Source: Thalassospira lucentensis
GTDB lineage: Bacteria > Pseudomonadota > Alphaproteobacteria > Rhodospirillales > Thalassospiraceae
Assembly: GCF_001613805.1 (NCBI RefSeq)
Contig: NZ_LPVY01000025.1
Span: 110,503 to 174,502 of the forward strand
Reading direction: 5' to 3'
DNA length: 64,000 bases
How positions within the stretch are numbered: position 1 is the first letter of the stretch; each line of letters begins with the position of its first letter. The position numbers were made by a program, and so were the translations under genes. Below, piece after piece: positions 29,018 through 38,340 of the stretch. The notes beneath the pieces were generated by a model. That model ran no database searches and was not told the origin of the DNA. It saw nothing but the letters and a program-made list of their open reading frames with translations.

Positions 29018-32000
29018 TACAGCACTCCCTGTTCGCGTGTCGAAAGGGGGGCTGCTGGCGCAGGCGGAATATTGATCGGCGCGCTGTTTTTATCAAAGGA
29101 TGCAATCAGGTTGGCAACACCCGAAGCCGTGCGGCCTTCAAACATTACGGCAGCGGGAATTTCGGCATTCAGGACTTCGGAAAGGCGTGTTGCGATCCGG
29201 ACGGCAAATAATGAGTCACCGCCAAGTTCAAAGAAATCGTCGTCCGGGCCGATTGCCGGATCGCCAAACATATCGCGCCAGATCGCCAAGATGGTGAATT
29301 GCGCCTGTGTGTCGGATTGGATAGCCGGCGCATTCTGTGCGATGGGCATTGTGGCCTCCGCCGGGGCGGTGGGAACGGCGAAAGGTTTCGGATCGGCGGT
29401 TGTGGTGATTGCCTTGTCCGGCCAGAACCGGCGTCGGTCAAAGGCATAGGTTGGCAACGGAATGCGGCGGGCATCTTTGGTTTGGTTCACCCGGTCCCAA
29501 TAGGGAGCAGTTCCCATGACCCAAAGCCGGGCAATCGTCGCGGCCAGTGCATTTGATCCGGTGATCGTGGCATTTGCATTTCGGGCAGTGTCGGGACCTG
29601 GGGCCGGTTGCAGGGCAATGCTGTTGCCGGTCAGCGTGCCGTTGACGATGGCAAGGCGACTTGCCGTGTTGCCAAAGCCACATTCAACCATGATCGTTTC
29701 GGGCATTCCGGCCAAAAGTCCCTTGATGTTATCGGCAAAGCGCACCGCATTGCGCAGATGTTGAACCCAGTAATCGGGATTGGTCGCGTCTTCGGGTGTC
29801 AGCCAATTACCTGTCAGGTTCGACTGGATCGGAACGGTTGGTGCGTTCAGCCTGATTTTGGCGACCACATTGCGGAATTCGTCCAGAACCGGTTCCATCA
29901 TGCGGGAATGGAAGGCATGCGAAACCACAAGTCGACGGCCGGATTTACCCTGTGATTTGATGTGTTGTTCAAGTGCGTCGATACAGTCGTTGCTGCCAGC
30001 CACCACACATTGACGCGGGCCGTTGATTGCCGCCATCGACAGATCGGGGCCAAAGGCCGACAACAGATCACCGACTTCGGCCTCGGTCATGGACAGGGCA
30101 AACATTGATCCCGGTTCGGTTTGTCCCATCAGACGACCGCGCGTGACCACAAGGCGAAGCGCATCGTCAAAGGACACGACCCCGCCAATGCAGGCTGCGA
30201 CATATTCACCAATGCTGTGCCCGGCCAGCGCGTCGGGTGAAATGCCGTTTTCGATCAGCCAGCTTGCCAGTGCATATTCATAAATGAACAGGGCGGGTTG
30301 GGCGATTTCGGTGCGTGCCATGCGGCTTGATGTTGCCGCGCTTTCATCGGGAACGGTCAGCAATTCAAAAAGATCATCGGGGCCGCCGATCTTTGCCACC
30401 TGCTGGCAGGCATTGCGGATCATCGCCGCCAAAGTTTGATCCGCTTCATAAAGGTCGGCGGCCATGCCCGGTCGTTGTGATCCCTGGCCGGGGAACAGGA
30501 AGGTGATGGACGGGGTGTTGCGTTGGGCGACGGCCTGATGACGGGCGGGCGATTTCGGATTGGTCAGGGCGGAAATCGTTGTGTTGATGTTTGTGGCAAC
30601 GATCGCGGTCCGAAACCGGTAGGCGTGCCGCCGTGACAGGCTGTTTGCAACATCGGATATCGATATGCCTGACCCGTTTCGCTCAAGCCAGCTTGCAGTA
30701 TTGGTTAGCAGTTTCTGCAAGGCGGCTTCGCTTGCCGCTGAGAAGGGTAGGATATGGGGAATATCGTTTTGTGGCATGGGTGATGCCGGTTTATCGGCAT
30801 GTGGGGCTTCCTCGATGATGATATGTGCATTGGTGCCGCCAACCCCGAAGCTGCTGATTCCACCGCGCAGCGGTTCATCGTCGCCACTTGATAATGGTTG
30901 AACAATACTGTTTACCCGAAATGGTCCCTGATCCAGGTCAAGATTTTCATTTGGCTGATTAAAATGGCAGGTCGGCGGGAATGCCCGGTGACGGATTGCC
31001 AGTATGGCCTTTATCAGACCGGCAATTCCGGCGGCACTGTCCAGATGGCCGATATTGCCCTTGACCGAGCCAAGCCAGATCGGGTGTGTTGGGGATGTCC
31101 CGGTTTTTGCATATGCCTTGTTGAGTGCGGCGATTTCTATCGGATCGCCAAGGGCGGTTGCGGTCCCGTGGCCTTCGACAAAGCGGATGGTGACGGGATC
31201 GATTTGGGCATCGTCAAGGGCGGTTTGAATGGCCTTTGCCTGTCCATCGACAGAAGGCGCGGTAAAGGCAGCCTTCGCCGAACCGTCATTGTTCATGCCG
31301 ACGCCCTTGATCACCGCATGGATGGTGTCCCTGTCGGCGATGGCATCATCAAGACGTTTCAGAAGGACAATGGCCGCACCGCTGCCGCCGACAACGCCGT
31401 CTGCCTTGCTGTCGAACGGGCGGCAGACACCGCTTCGCGATCCGATGCCGCCCTGCGTGAAGTAATATCCCCCGGCCGGGCTAAGCCCAAGGGCCGCACC
31501 ACCGGCAAGAGCGACACGGCACTGGCCGGATCGCAATGCTTCGACGGCAAGCGCAATATTGACAAGGCCGGTCGAACAGGCGGTCGAGGACGCGACGGCT
31601 GGGCCGGTCAGGTTCAGCTTGTAGGCAAGCCGTGTTGCAGCAAAATCCTTGTCATTGCCGAGTGTCATGCCATAGCGGATCGCATCGGGGCGGTCGCGCA
31701 GGCGATCACGCAGGCTATCGACCAGATAGGTAGGGAAACCAACCCCGACATAAGCCCCAACCGGGCCGTCACGCGCCGGATCACATGCCCCGTCTTCAAG
31801 GGCACCAAGGGCAACTTCAAGCAGCAGGCGTTGCTGCGGGTCTGTTTCGATGGTTTCGCCCGCAGTCATGGCAAAGGGCGCGGGATCGAACATATCGATA
31901 TCGTCAAGAATCCCGTGGCGCGCGACAAAATCGGCATCTTCCAGTGCTGATGGATCACCACCCAGCGTGCGCAGGCGGGAAATATCAACGTCCTTTATCT

Positions 32001-35000
32001 GATCAACGCCGTTTTCAAGCATCGACCAGAAGGTGTCGCGATCATCTGCACCGGGCAGGCGCATTGCCATGCCGATAATTGCAATGTCATGATTTTCAGA
32101 CACATTGCGTTGGGCCTCTACCGGTTTGGCCTTTGCGATTTCGGGAACTGTCTGCTTATCGGCACACAGGTGAAGGGCAAAGGAATTGATCGTCGGGTGC
32201 TGGAATATTTCCACAGACGCAATGTTGCGCCCGGCGAGTTTTGACAGGGCAAACTGTGCGCGCGGTACCAGCAATGAATGGGCGCCAGCTTCAAACAGGT
32301 TGGTATCGAATTCAATTTCGTCGGTTTCGATCAGATCCATCCAGATTTTGGCAATTTTTTCGGCCATTTGATGGATGCGCACCTGATCTGGTTTGCGGGA
32401 TGCGAGGGGCGGCGTTTCTTGTGCAACAGGCTGTTTGCCGCCCGGGGCCTGAGCAAATTGGGCAAGTGCCTTGCGATCGATTTTGCCAGACGGCAGCAAA
32501 GGAAGCGTTTCCACCCACTCAAGGCGGGTTGGAACGGCCGCATCGGACAGATGGCGCGCCAGTTCGCTGCGCACGGTTGCGATATCAGGCCGTTTCGAAT
32601 GGCTTCCGTCGGGCAAAAGATAGCCAATCAGTTCGCCGCCATGATTGTTTTTGACGTACAAGACTGCACCCTGCCCGACGCCGGGTGCGCGCGAAAGCTG
32701 GTACTCGATTTCTCCGATTTCGATACGCTGCCCGCGGATTTTGACCTGTTCGTCGGTACGCCCGTGATAATAAAGCAGCCCGTCTTCGCCCCAGGAAGCC
32801 AGATCGCCACTGCAATAGAAGGTTTCATCCGTTTCGCTGGTCGGGTCTTTGACAAATTTTTCGGCGGTCACAGCAGGCATATTGATATAGCCGCGATTAA
32901 GTCCTGTACCGCCGAGATAGATCTCGCCCGGGACGCCAAGTGGTACCCGTTTTCCGTCCTCATCAAGTATCCGGACAAACGCACCCTTGTCGACGTGGCC
33001 AAGCGGGATGTTTTTGGTTTTGATGTCCCTTGGGACCAGATGGGCGGTGGCATGGATTGTGGCTTCGGTTGGGCCATAGCAGTTCCAGATATCGGCAGAC
33101 TCGACAACGGAATGAAGCCGCTCGGAAAGTGTTGGTTGCAGGACTTCGCCGCCAATGATCATTCGGCGCAATTTGAAGTTGCCATCGGCCGGAATGGCAT
33201 CAATCACACTTTCATAAAATGACGGCACTGACATAAGGTGGGTGACATGGTGTCGCGCTACACCGTTCCAGAATTTATGCCCGTCGCTGAGTATCGCATG
33301 GGTCATCAGCCACATACGATGGCCGCAGATCAATCCGACACAGAATTGATGCATCCACGGATCAAATCCGAGCGATGGGAAAAGTCCCATAGTTTCAGGA
33401 TTGCCGTTTTCATGTGATCCGATGCCGAATTGGGCAATGGCGACGTCGATCTTGTCGGCAAGGGATTGGTGATGAACGGGAACCGGTTTTGGTTGCCCGG
33501 TTGAACCCGACGTATGGAAGACAAAGGCGATATCGTCACTGCAAATATCGGCATGGACATCTTCCAAGACGGTTCTGCCGTCAATGCCCGGCACGGCATT
33601 GATATCCTTCACCGTGATGGTGGTGTTGCCGATCTCGCGCCATGCGTCGGTGCTGTCACTTAAAACCAGTCGGCAATCAAGATGACGTGTCATCGACGCA
33701 TTACGTGCGATGGGCTGCAACGGGTCGAGCTGCACACAGACTGCCCCGCATTTCAGGATGCCGATCACAGTGGCAATTTGCTGCGCGCTCGGCGAGATAT
33801 TCATGCCGACAAAGTCACCTGCTGCAATGCCGCTTTGGTGCAGGTGATGCGCAACGGCATTGGCCATGTGGCCCAGCGTTGCAAAGGTGACTTCGTGGCC
33901 ATCATCGGTGATCAGCGCGATATCGCCGGGGCGTGATGATATGGCGTGCTGAATTCGGTCAGGAATGAGGCGTTCGGGAACCGGTCTTGTGAATGCCGGG
34001 CCGGTTTCAAGTTTGCGGATAATGGCAAGCTCGTCCAATGGCGGTGCGGCAATCGCCGCAATTTCCTGTTCCGGATCGTCCAGTGCACGGGACAGGAAAT
34101 GACGGAAACGGTCGGCGATGCGGGTAACGGATTTAACATCATGGCAAGCGGTATCATATTGCCAGATGATTTCGGCTTCCTGCCTGTCCGGGCTTAGGGC
34201 CTGCATCATATAGATCAGGCCTAGGTCGGTGACCGGCCCGTTATAGATATTGACCCGGCGTGTATCGAGTCCGGCAAAAGATAAGGGTTCTGCCCCGTCC
34301 AGGCTGTTGAAAAAGGCACCGCCGCCCGAGAGGCCCCTGGCACCCAGCCGTGCCGCGCGCATACGCGGCGCGCCAAGGCGCATATGCCGGACATCGCGAC
34401 GCGCCCGGGCAAAGATATCACGGGCCAGATCGGAAAATCGCGCATGTTTGCCCAAATCGGCATCGAAGGGCACGATATAGGAAAATGCCCCCGGCGTCTG
34501 GCGTTCGGCCCGTCCCAACCGGTTGAGAAGCGGCATGGTGACGGTCGGATGTTTGATATGGGTGATCTGACCAAGCAGGATGAAATAGGCGGCCATGACA
34601 ATGGCGGTCGGCGATGTGCCGCAGGCTTTGGCTGTCTGGGTCAGTCTGGCGAGTTCCTGACCATCCAGGGTTTGTTCAAGCCGGGCCTGAACCAGTTCTC
34701 CCGACGGTTTGTCGGATGAAAACCGCGTGATCGCGTGATCGTTTTGCAGGCGTTCCTGCCAATAGGCAAGATCGCGTTGGAAGGCCGGTGTTTCGGGATA
34801 GGTCGTATCGGCGGTGATAAAATCGAGATAAGACCCGAATGTGCTTTCGGGCACGGGGGTAGCGGTTTTAAGCGCGCTGTATATTTCTGCTGCGCGCATT
34901 GCCATCAGATGGCCTGCATATCCGTCGCAGACCAGATGATGATAAACCCGGACCCACCAGAAACGCCCTTTGCCCAGTTGCAACAGGCGGTGGCGGCAAT

Positions 35001-35397
35001 GGTGTCCGTTTTCCGGATCAAGCGGACGGCGGCGGATTTCTTCGACTTCGTGATGGGCGATCAGAACCGGATCGTCGGCAAAACTTAAATCGATGACGCT
35101 GAAATCGGTTTCGCGACAGGTATCGGCGAGGAACTGGAAGGGATTGCCGCCTTCGGATCCAAAGCGCAGACGAAGGGCGTCATTTTCCTGATCGGTTTGG
35201 ACGATGGCCTTGTGAAGGGCAGCAATATCAAGATCGCCGTCAAAGCGAATGACGCTGCAAATATTGTAATTTGCGCAATCATCCCCTTTGGCCCAGTCAA
35301 GCCATATGCTTGCCTGCGGCGTTGTAAGTGGTGCTCCCTGCCGTTCTGTCCCCGGCGCAAACGTGTTTGTGCGCTTCTGCAACGTCTGACCTTTCAA
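29017..35397 (-). CDS. Hybrid NRPS-PKS initiation protein: C-A-T, KS-AT-T
   Basis: A 2126-residue protein that starts the line. The first C domain (about 20-430, HHLVCDG near 158) resembles the EntF condensation domain more than ordinary elongation domains, notably TPQASIWLDWA and the YHHLVCDG block. The A domain (about 470-960) has an odd phosphate loop, SGSTGQPKPV, with Pro where Gly is normal after the Lys, and specificity residues D,P,H,M,I,G,C,I,H that I cannot match. Carrier 1 has EAGAHS near 1040. A cis-AT-type KS follows (Cys 1274, HGTATALGDP near 1410), then AT (GHSIGE, Ser 1728; HAFH at 1827-1830, malonyl type) and carrier 2 (ELGGDS near 2058). There is no KR, so a beta-keto group would be passed on. 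The frame opens with TTG at 35397; TTG at 35382, preceded by AAAGG, is a better-placed alternative. It is followed by the 5189-residue protein with TAATG overlap. Confidence 0.9.
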   Translation of the reverse strand: MKGQTLQKRTNTFAPGTERQGAPLTTPQASIWLDWAKGDDCANYNICSVIRFDGDLDIAALHKAIVQTDQENDALRLRFGSEGGNPFQFLADTCRETDFSVIDLSFADDPVLIAHHEVEEIRRRPLDPENGHHCRHRLLQLGKGRFWWVRVYHHLVCDGYAGHLMAMRAAEIYSALKTATPVPESTFGSYLDFITADTTYPETPAFQRDLAYWQERLQNDHAITRFSSDKPSGELVQARLEQTLDGQELARLTQTAKACGTSPTAIVMAAYFILLGQITHIKHPTVTMPLLNRLGRAERQTPGAFSYIVPFDADLGKHARFSDLARDIFARARRDVRHMRLGAPRMRAARLGARGLSGGGAFFNSLDGAEPLSFAGLDTRRVNIYNGPVTDLGLIYMMQALSPDRQEAEIIWQYDTACHDVKSVTRIADRFRHFLSRALDDPEQEIAAIAAPPLDELAIIRKLETGPAFTRPVPERLIPDRIQHAISSRPGDIALITDDGHEVTFATLGHMANAVAHHLHQSGIAAGDFVGMNISPSAQQIATVIGILKCGAVCVQLDPLQPIARNASMTRHLDCRLVLSDSTDAWREIGNTTITVKDINAVPGIDGRTVLEDVHADICSDDIAFVFHTSGSTGQPKPVPVHHQSLADKIDVAIAQFGIGSHENGNPETMGLFPSLGFDPWMHQFCVGLICGHRMWLMTHAILSDGHKFWNGVARHHVTHLMSVPSFYESVIDAIPADGNFKLRRMIIGGEVLQPTLSERLHSVVESADIWNCYGPTEATIHATAHLVPRDIKTKNIPLGHVDKGAFVRILDEDGKRVPLGVPGEIYLGGTGLNRGYINMPAVTAEKFVKDPTSETDETFYCSGDLASWGEDGLLYYHGRTDEQVKIRGQRIEIGEIEYQLSRAPGVGQGAVLYVKNNHGGELIGYLLPDGSHSKRPDIATVRSELARHLSDAAVPTRLEWVETLPLLPSGKIDRKALAQFAQAPGGKQPVAQETPPLASRKPDQVRIHQMAEKIAKIWMDLIETDEIEFDTNLFEAGAHSLLVPRAQFALSKLAGRNIASVEIFQHPTINSFALHLCADKQTVPEIAKAKPVEAQRNVSENHDIAIIGMAMRLPGADDRDTFWSMLENGVDQIKDVDISRLRTLGGDPSALEDADFVARHGILDDIDMFDPAPFAMTAGETIETDPQQRLLLEVALGALEDGACDPARDGPVGAYVGVGFPTYLVDSLRDRLRDRPDAIRYGMTLGNDKDFAATRLAYKLNLTGPAVASSTACSTGLVNIALAVEALRSGQCRVALAGGAALGLSPAGGYYFTQGGIGSRSGVCRPFDSKADGVVGGSGAAIVLLKRLDDAIADRDTIHAVIKGVGMNNDGSAKAAFTAPSVDGQAKAIQTALDDAQIDPVTIRFVEGHGTATALGDPIEIAALNKAYAKTGTSPTHPIWLGSVKGNIGHLDSAAGIAGLIKAILAIRHRAFPPTCHFNQPNENLDLDQGPFRVNSIVQPLSSGDDEPLRGGISSFGVGGTNAHIIIEEAPHADKPASPMPQNDIPHILPFSAASEAALQKLLTNTASWLERNGSGISISDVANSLSRRHAYRFRTAIVATNINTTISALTNPKSPARHQAVAQRNTPSITFLFPGQGSQRPGMAADLYEADQTLAAMIRNACQQVAKIGGPDDLFELLTVPDESAATSSRMARTEIAQPALFIYEYALASWLIENGISPDALAGHSIGEYVAACIGGVVSFDDALRLVVTRGRLMGQTEPGSMFALSMTEAEVGDLLSAFGPDLSMAAINGPRQCVVAGSNDCIDALEQHIKSQGKSGRRLVVSHAFHSRMMEPVLDEFRNVVAKIRLNAPTVPIQSNLTGNWLTPEDATNPDYWVQHLRNAVRFADNIKGLLAGMPETIMVECGFGNTASRLAIVNGTLTGNSIALQPAPGPDTARNANATITGSNALAATIARLWVMGTAPYWDRVNQTKDARRIPLPTYAFDRRRFWPDKAITTTADPKPFAVPTAPAEATMPIAQNAPAIQSDTQAQFTILAIWRDMFGDPAIGPDDDFFELGGDSLFAVRIATRLSEVLNAEIPAAVMFEGRTASGVANLIASFDKNSAPINIPPAPAAPLSTREQGVL

Positions 35398-35737
35398 ACG
35401 TTGATTGCGCCATGCAGCAAGCGGTTTTTGAAATCCTGTTCAACAGGCTTTTTGTGTGCCCCCGACCACATGGCTCATCCCCAACCATATCCGAAAGAAT
35501 ATGCCCGGGAACGCCCTTCAAATGCAAGTGATCGTAGTGAAAAATCGCAAGTTAAGTCCGTGAAAATACAATTAAAGGTACGCTGTTTAGATGCCTGAAC
35601 AGCTTGATGTTTCTTGTCTTTCTGTTGATTTTGCTTCGGAGTTTTTCTGTTCGTATAGTGTGGCAATATGATCCGGATTTTAACCGTGATACGGTGTTTG
35701 CGTGCAGATACAGCAATCAGATTCGTGAAATTTTAGA
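35398..35737. promoter_or_regulatory. Upstream region of the NRPS-PKS operon
   Basis: This 340-base AT-richer gap lies between the LysR gene and the first synthetase, which run in the same direction. It must hold the synthetase operon promoter or a read-through leader. The clearest element is an inverted repeat with arms GCTGTT and AACAGC separated by ten bases (35582-35603), a candidate operator. It is not followed by a T-run on either strand, so it is not an obvious terminator. I see no convincing Fur box, sigma-54 site or conserved small gene here. Confidence 0.4.
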
Positions 35738-36625
35738 TCACTGTGCAATGAATAGATCACGCGCGGTACGTACGACCCGGCTGATATGATCGGCGACGGC
35801 GGCGACCCCGCGGGTGTCCTTGGTATCGGGATGCAGCAGCATCCAGTAATTTCGGGTAAAGCGGATATCGGGCAGCAGGCGGATCAGGTCGGGTACATCA
35901 TGGGTGGCGTAATCATGCAGGATGCCAATGCCGTGCCCGTTGCGCACCGCTTCCATCTGGGCGACCACACTGCCGCATTCGAAACGCCGTTTCATCAGTT
36001 TGCCCAGACGTGCCGCGTAATCAAGGGCGCGGCTGTAAATCAGGTCTTCGATATGGGTGACAAACAGCCGGTCGGTCAGATCGCGTTCGGACCGGATCGC
36101 GCCATAGTTTTTGATGTAGCTTTGGGATGCATAGACGCTCAGCGTGTAGTCGGTCAGTTTTTTGATCACCAGCCGCCCCTGTTTGGGGCGATCAAGGGTG
36201 ATGGCGATGTCGGCTTCGCGTTGGGACAGGGAAAAGGTACGCGGCAGCGGCACCAGCTGGATCACCAGATCGGGATGCCCCGCGGCAAAGCCCGCCAGTT
36301 CACGTGCAAGGAAGTAATTGCCAAGTCCATCGGGCACGCCAACGCGAACGGTTCCGGCGATGCCTTCTGCCCGGTTGGGGAAGGCGGTGCCGACTTTAAG
36401 GAAGGCTGATTCAGCGGCCTCGGCTGCACCCATCAGGGCTTTGCCGGCCTCGGTCAGTTCCGATCCGGTCGTGCGTCGTTCGACAAGTTTGGTGCCGAGT
36501 TCCTGTTCAAGCGCGGTCAGTTGCCGACCAACCGTGGCGTGGTTCAGGCCAAGCTGACGGGCGGCCGAAAGGATCTGGCCCTGTCGTGCGACGGCCAGAA
36601 AGATGCGAATGCGGTCCCAATCCAT
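35738..36625 (-). CDS. LysR-family transcriptional regulator
   Basis: A 295-residue LysR regulator: N-terminal winged helix-turn-helix (residues about 1-60, with [20 protein letters not shown]), a linker helix, and a periplasmic-binding-protein-like effector domain from about residue 90. It is divergent from mmsA with a 145-base gap, the classical arrangement of a LysR protein controlling its neighbour. I infer control of mmsA in response to a valine or malonate-semialdehyde intermediate. It also lies upstream of the synthetase operon in the same direction, so an effect there cannot be excluded. Confidence 0.88.
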   Translation of the reverse strand: MDWDRIRIFLAVARQGQILSAARQLGLNHATVGRQLTALEQELGTKLVERRTTGSELTEAGKALMGAAEAAESAFLKVGTAFPNRAEGIAGTVRVGVPDGLGNYFLARELAGFAAGHPDLVIQLVPLPRTFSLSQREADIAITLDRPKQGRLVIKKLTDYTLSVYASQSYIKNYGAIRSERDLTDRLFVTHIEDLIYSRALDYAARLGKLMKRRFECGSVVAQMEAVRNGHGIGILHDYATHDVPDLIRLLPDIRFTRNYWMLLHPDTKDTRGVAAVADHISRVVRTARDLFIAQ

Positions 36626-36643
36626 GATCTATTGACTTTAAAA

Positions 36644-36664
36644 ATTGCACATCGAATTTGCAAT
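36644..36664. promoter_or_regulatory. Candidate LysR operator between lysR and mmsA
   Basis: Inverted repeat with arms ATTGCA and TGCAAT around a nine-base centre, about 20 bases upstream of the LysR start and 107 before mmsA. Size and placement fit a LysR recognition site. Not confirmed by a second copy. Confidence 0.45.
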
Positions 36665-36770
36665 AATGGTAATTGATGTGCATCCATATGCATATCCATA
36701 ATCGACCTGCTTTGCGGACGGTTTTTATGATCCGCGACAAAAGATCACCACGATTATCGGGAGAAGCCGA

Positions 36771-38270
36771 ATGTCCAGCCAGATCACCCATTACATCAAC
36801 GGCAAACGTGTCGCCGGGACTTCCGGCCGGACAGCGGCCGTGTTCAACCCGGCCACCGGTCAGCAGAGTGCGACGGTTGACCTTGCATCGAAGGCCGAGG
36901 TTCGAAATGCTGTCGAAAGTGCACGTGCGGTAGCCGCGGAATGGGCCAATACCACGCCGCTGCGTCGTGCCCGTATCCTCAATAAATTCCTGGGCATCCT
37001 TGAAAGCCGTTCGGAAGAACTGGCGGCGGCCATTACCGCCGAGCATGGCAAGGTGCTTTCGGATGCACTGGGTGAAGTCACCCGCGGGATTGAGGTTGTT
37101 GAATTTGCCACCGGCGCGCCGCAGCTTTTGAAGGGCGAATTCACCGAGAATGTCGGTACCAAGGTTGATAGCCATTCGGTGCGTCAGCCGCTTGGTATTG
37201 TCGCCGGTATTACGCCGTTCAACTTCCCGGCCATGGTGCCGATGTGGATGTTCCCGGTTGCGCTTGCCTGCGGCAACTGTTTCATCCTGAAACCATCCGA
37301 ACGTGATCCGTCTGCGTCGCTTCTGCTGGCGGAATGGCTGAGCGAGGCCGGTTTGCCGGACGGCGTTTTCAACGTTGTGCAGGGCGACAAGGAAGCGGTT
37401 GATGCGCTTCTGTTTGATCCGGATGTCAGCGCAATCAGCTTTGTCGGTTCGACCCCGATTGCGAAATACATCTATGAAACCGCGACTGCGCAGGGCAAGC
37501 GTTGCCAGGCGTTGGGCGGTGCGAAAAACCATATGATCGTGATGCCCGATGCCGATATGGATCAGGCGGTTGATGCCCTGATGGGGGCGGCATATGGGTC
37601 GGCTGGCGAACGCTGCATGGCGATTTCGGTTGCGGTGCCGGTGGGCAAGGCGACGGCGGATGCGCTGGTCGAAAAGCTTGTCCCGCGCATTAACGAACTT
37701 CGGGTTGCACCGGGGACAGATCCGGCCGCCGAGATGGGGCCGCTTGTGACGGCACAGCATCGCGACAAGGTTGTCGGTTATATCAACAAGGGCGTTGAAG
37801 AAGGGGCGAAGCTGGTTGTTGATGGCCGTGACATTCGTTTGCAGGGCTATGAAGACGGCTACTTCGTTGGCGGAACCCTGTTTGACAATGTGACACCCGA
37901 CATGACGATCTATAAGGAAGAAATTTTCGGGCCGGTCCTGTCAATCGTGCGGACCGATGATTTTGAAACCGCGGCCGATCTTGTTGATAGCCACGAATAT
38001 GGCAATGGTACCGCGATCTTTACCCGTGATGGCGATACGGCGCGTGAATTTGCCAACCGCACCCAGACCGGCATGGTCGGCATCAATGTGCCGATCCCGG
38101 TTCCGATGGCGTTCCATTCATTTGGCGGCTGGAAGGCATCCTTGTTTGGCGATCATCACATGCATGGCATGGAAGGGGTGCGGTTCTATACCCGCCTTAA
38201 AACCATCACCTCGCGCTGGCCGACGGGCATTCGCAAGGGCGCCGAATTCGTCATGCCGACGATGAAGTGA
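36771..38270 (+). CDS. mmsA: CoA-acylating methylmalonate-semialdehyde dehydrogenase
   Basis: A 499-residue aldehyde dehydrogenase of the MmsA type, which oxidises methylmalonate semialdehyde to propionyl-CoA (and malonate semialdehyde to acetyl-CoA) with NAD and CoA at the end of valine and inositol breakdown. Diagnostic features: [20 protein letters not shown] near residue 143-163, [14 protein letters not shown] near 250, and the catalytic Cys in GERCMAIS near residue 284. Full family length. The ATG follows GGGAGAAGCCGA. It is a single-gene transcript closed by a strong terminator. Valine-pathway partners (MmsB, acyl-CoA dehydrogenase) are not nearby, so its presence inside the siderophore-like cluster may be accidental. 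Confidence 0.95.
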   Translation: MSSQITHYINGKRVAGTSGRTAAVFNPATGQQSATVDLASKAEVRNAVESARAVAAEWANTTPLRRARILNKFLGILESRSEELAAAITAEHGKVLSDALGEVTRGIEVVEFATGAPQLLKGEFTENVGTKVDSHSVRQPLGIVAGITPFNFPAMVPMWMFPVALACGNCFILKPSERDPSASLLLAEWLSEAGLPDGVFNVVQGDKEAVDALLFDPDVSAISFVGSTPIAKYIYETATAQGKRCQALGGAKNHMIVMPDADMDQAVDALMGAAYGSAGERCMAISVAVPVGKATADALVEKLVPRINELRVAPGTDPAAEMGPLVTAQHRDKVVGYINKGVEEGAKLVVDGRDIRLQGYEDGYFVGGTLFDNVTPDMTIYKEEIFGPVLSIVRTDDFETAADLVDSHEYGNGTAIFTRDGDTAREFANRTQTGMVGINVPIPVPMAFHSFGGWKASLFGDHHMHGMEGVRFYTRLKTITSRWPTGIRKGAEFVMPTMK

Positions 38271-38296
38271 TTTTCGCAGGATCGTGAAGACATAAG

Positions 38297-38327
38297 GTGG
38301 CAGTCCCGATGGACTGCCACTTTTTTT
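38297..38327 (+). terminator. Rho-independent terminator after mmsA
   Basis: Ten-base perfect stem (GTGGCAGTCC with its complement) around a CGAT loop, followed by seven T. It may also serve the converging ABC transporter gene, which ends 14 bases further on, but the T-run favours the plus strand. Confidence 0.92.
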
Positions 38328-38340
38328 GATATGTCTTGCT

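Noticed and set aside
29017..29300. Possible KR or reductase after the AT of the 2126-residue protein
   Set aside because: Only a Pro/Ala linker and a carrier domain follow the AT; no Rossmann motif is present.
35297..35527. Small ATG-initiated frame overlapping the start of the 2126-residue synthetase
   Set aside because: It runs out of frame into the synthetase coding region, lacks a ribosome site and has no family features; the TTG-started synthetase frame is preferred.
35500..35760. Fur-like fragments (AATGCAAGT, CAATGAATAG) before the synthetase operon
   Set aside because: Neither keeps the AATGnnAAT core or dyad symmetry shared by the two sites near the receptor, so I do not call a Fur box here.
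35726..35762. TAGATCAC repeated near the lysR 3' end
   Set aside because: An eight-base direct repeat partly inside coding sequence is within chance expectation and has no supporting context.
36507..37760. Long open frame (417 codons) on the minus strand opposite mmsA
   Set aside because: It overlaps the lysR start and the well-supported mmsA gene, is rich in Arg/His and lacks any domain; it is a shadow of the high-GC codon pattern.
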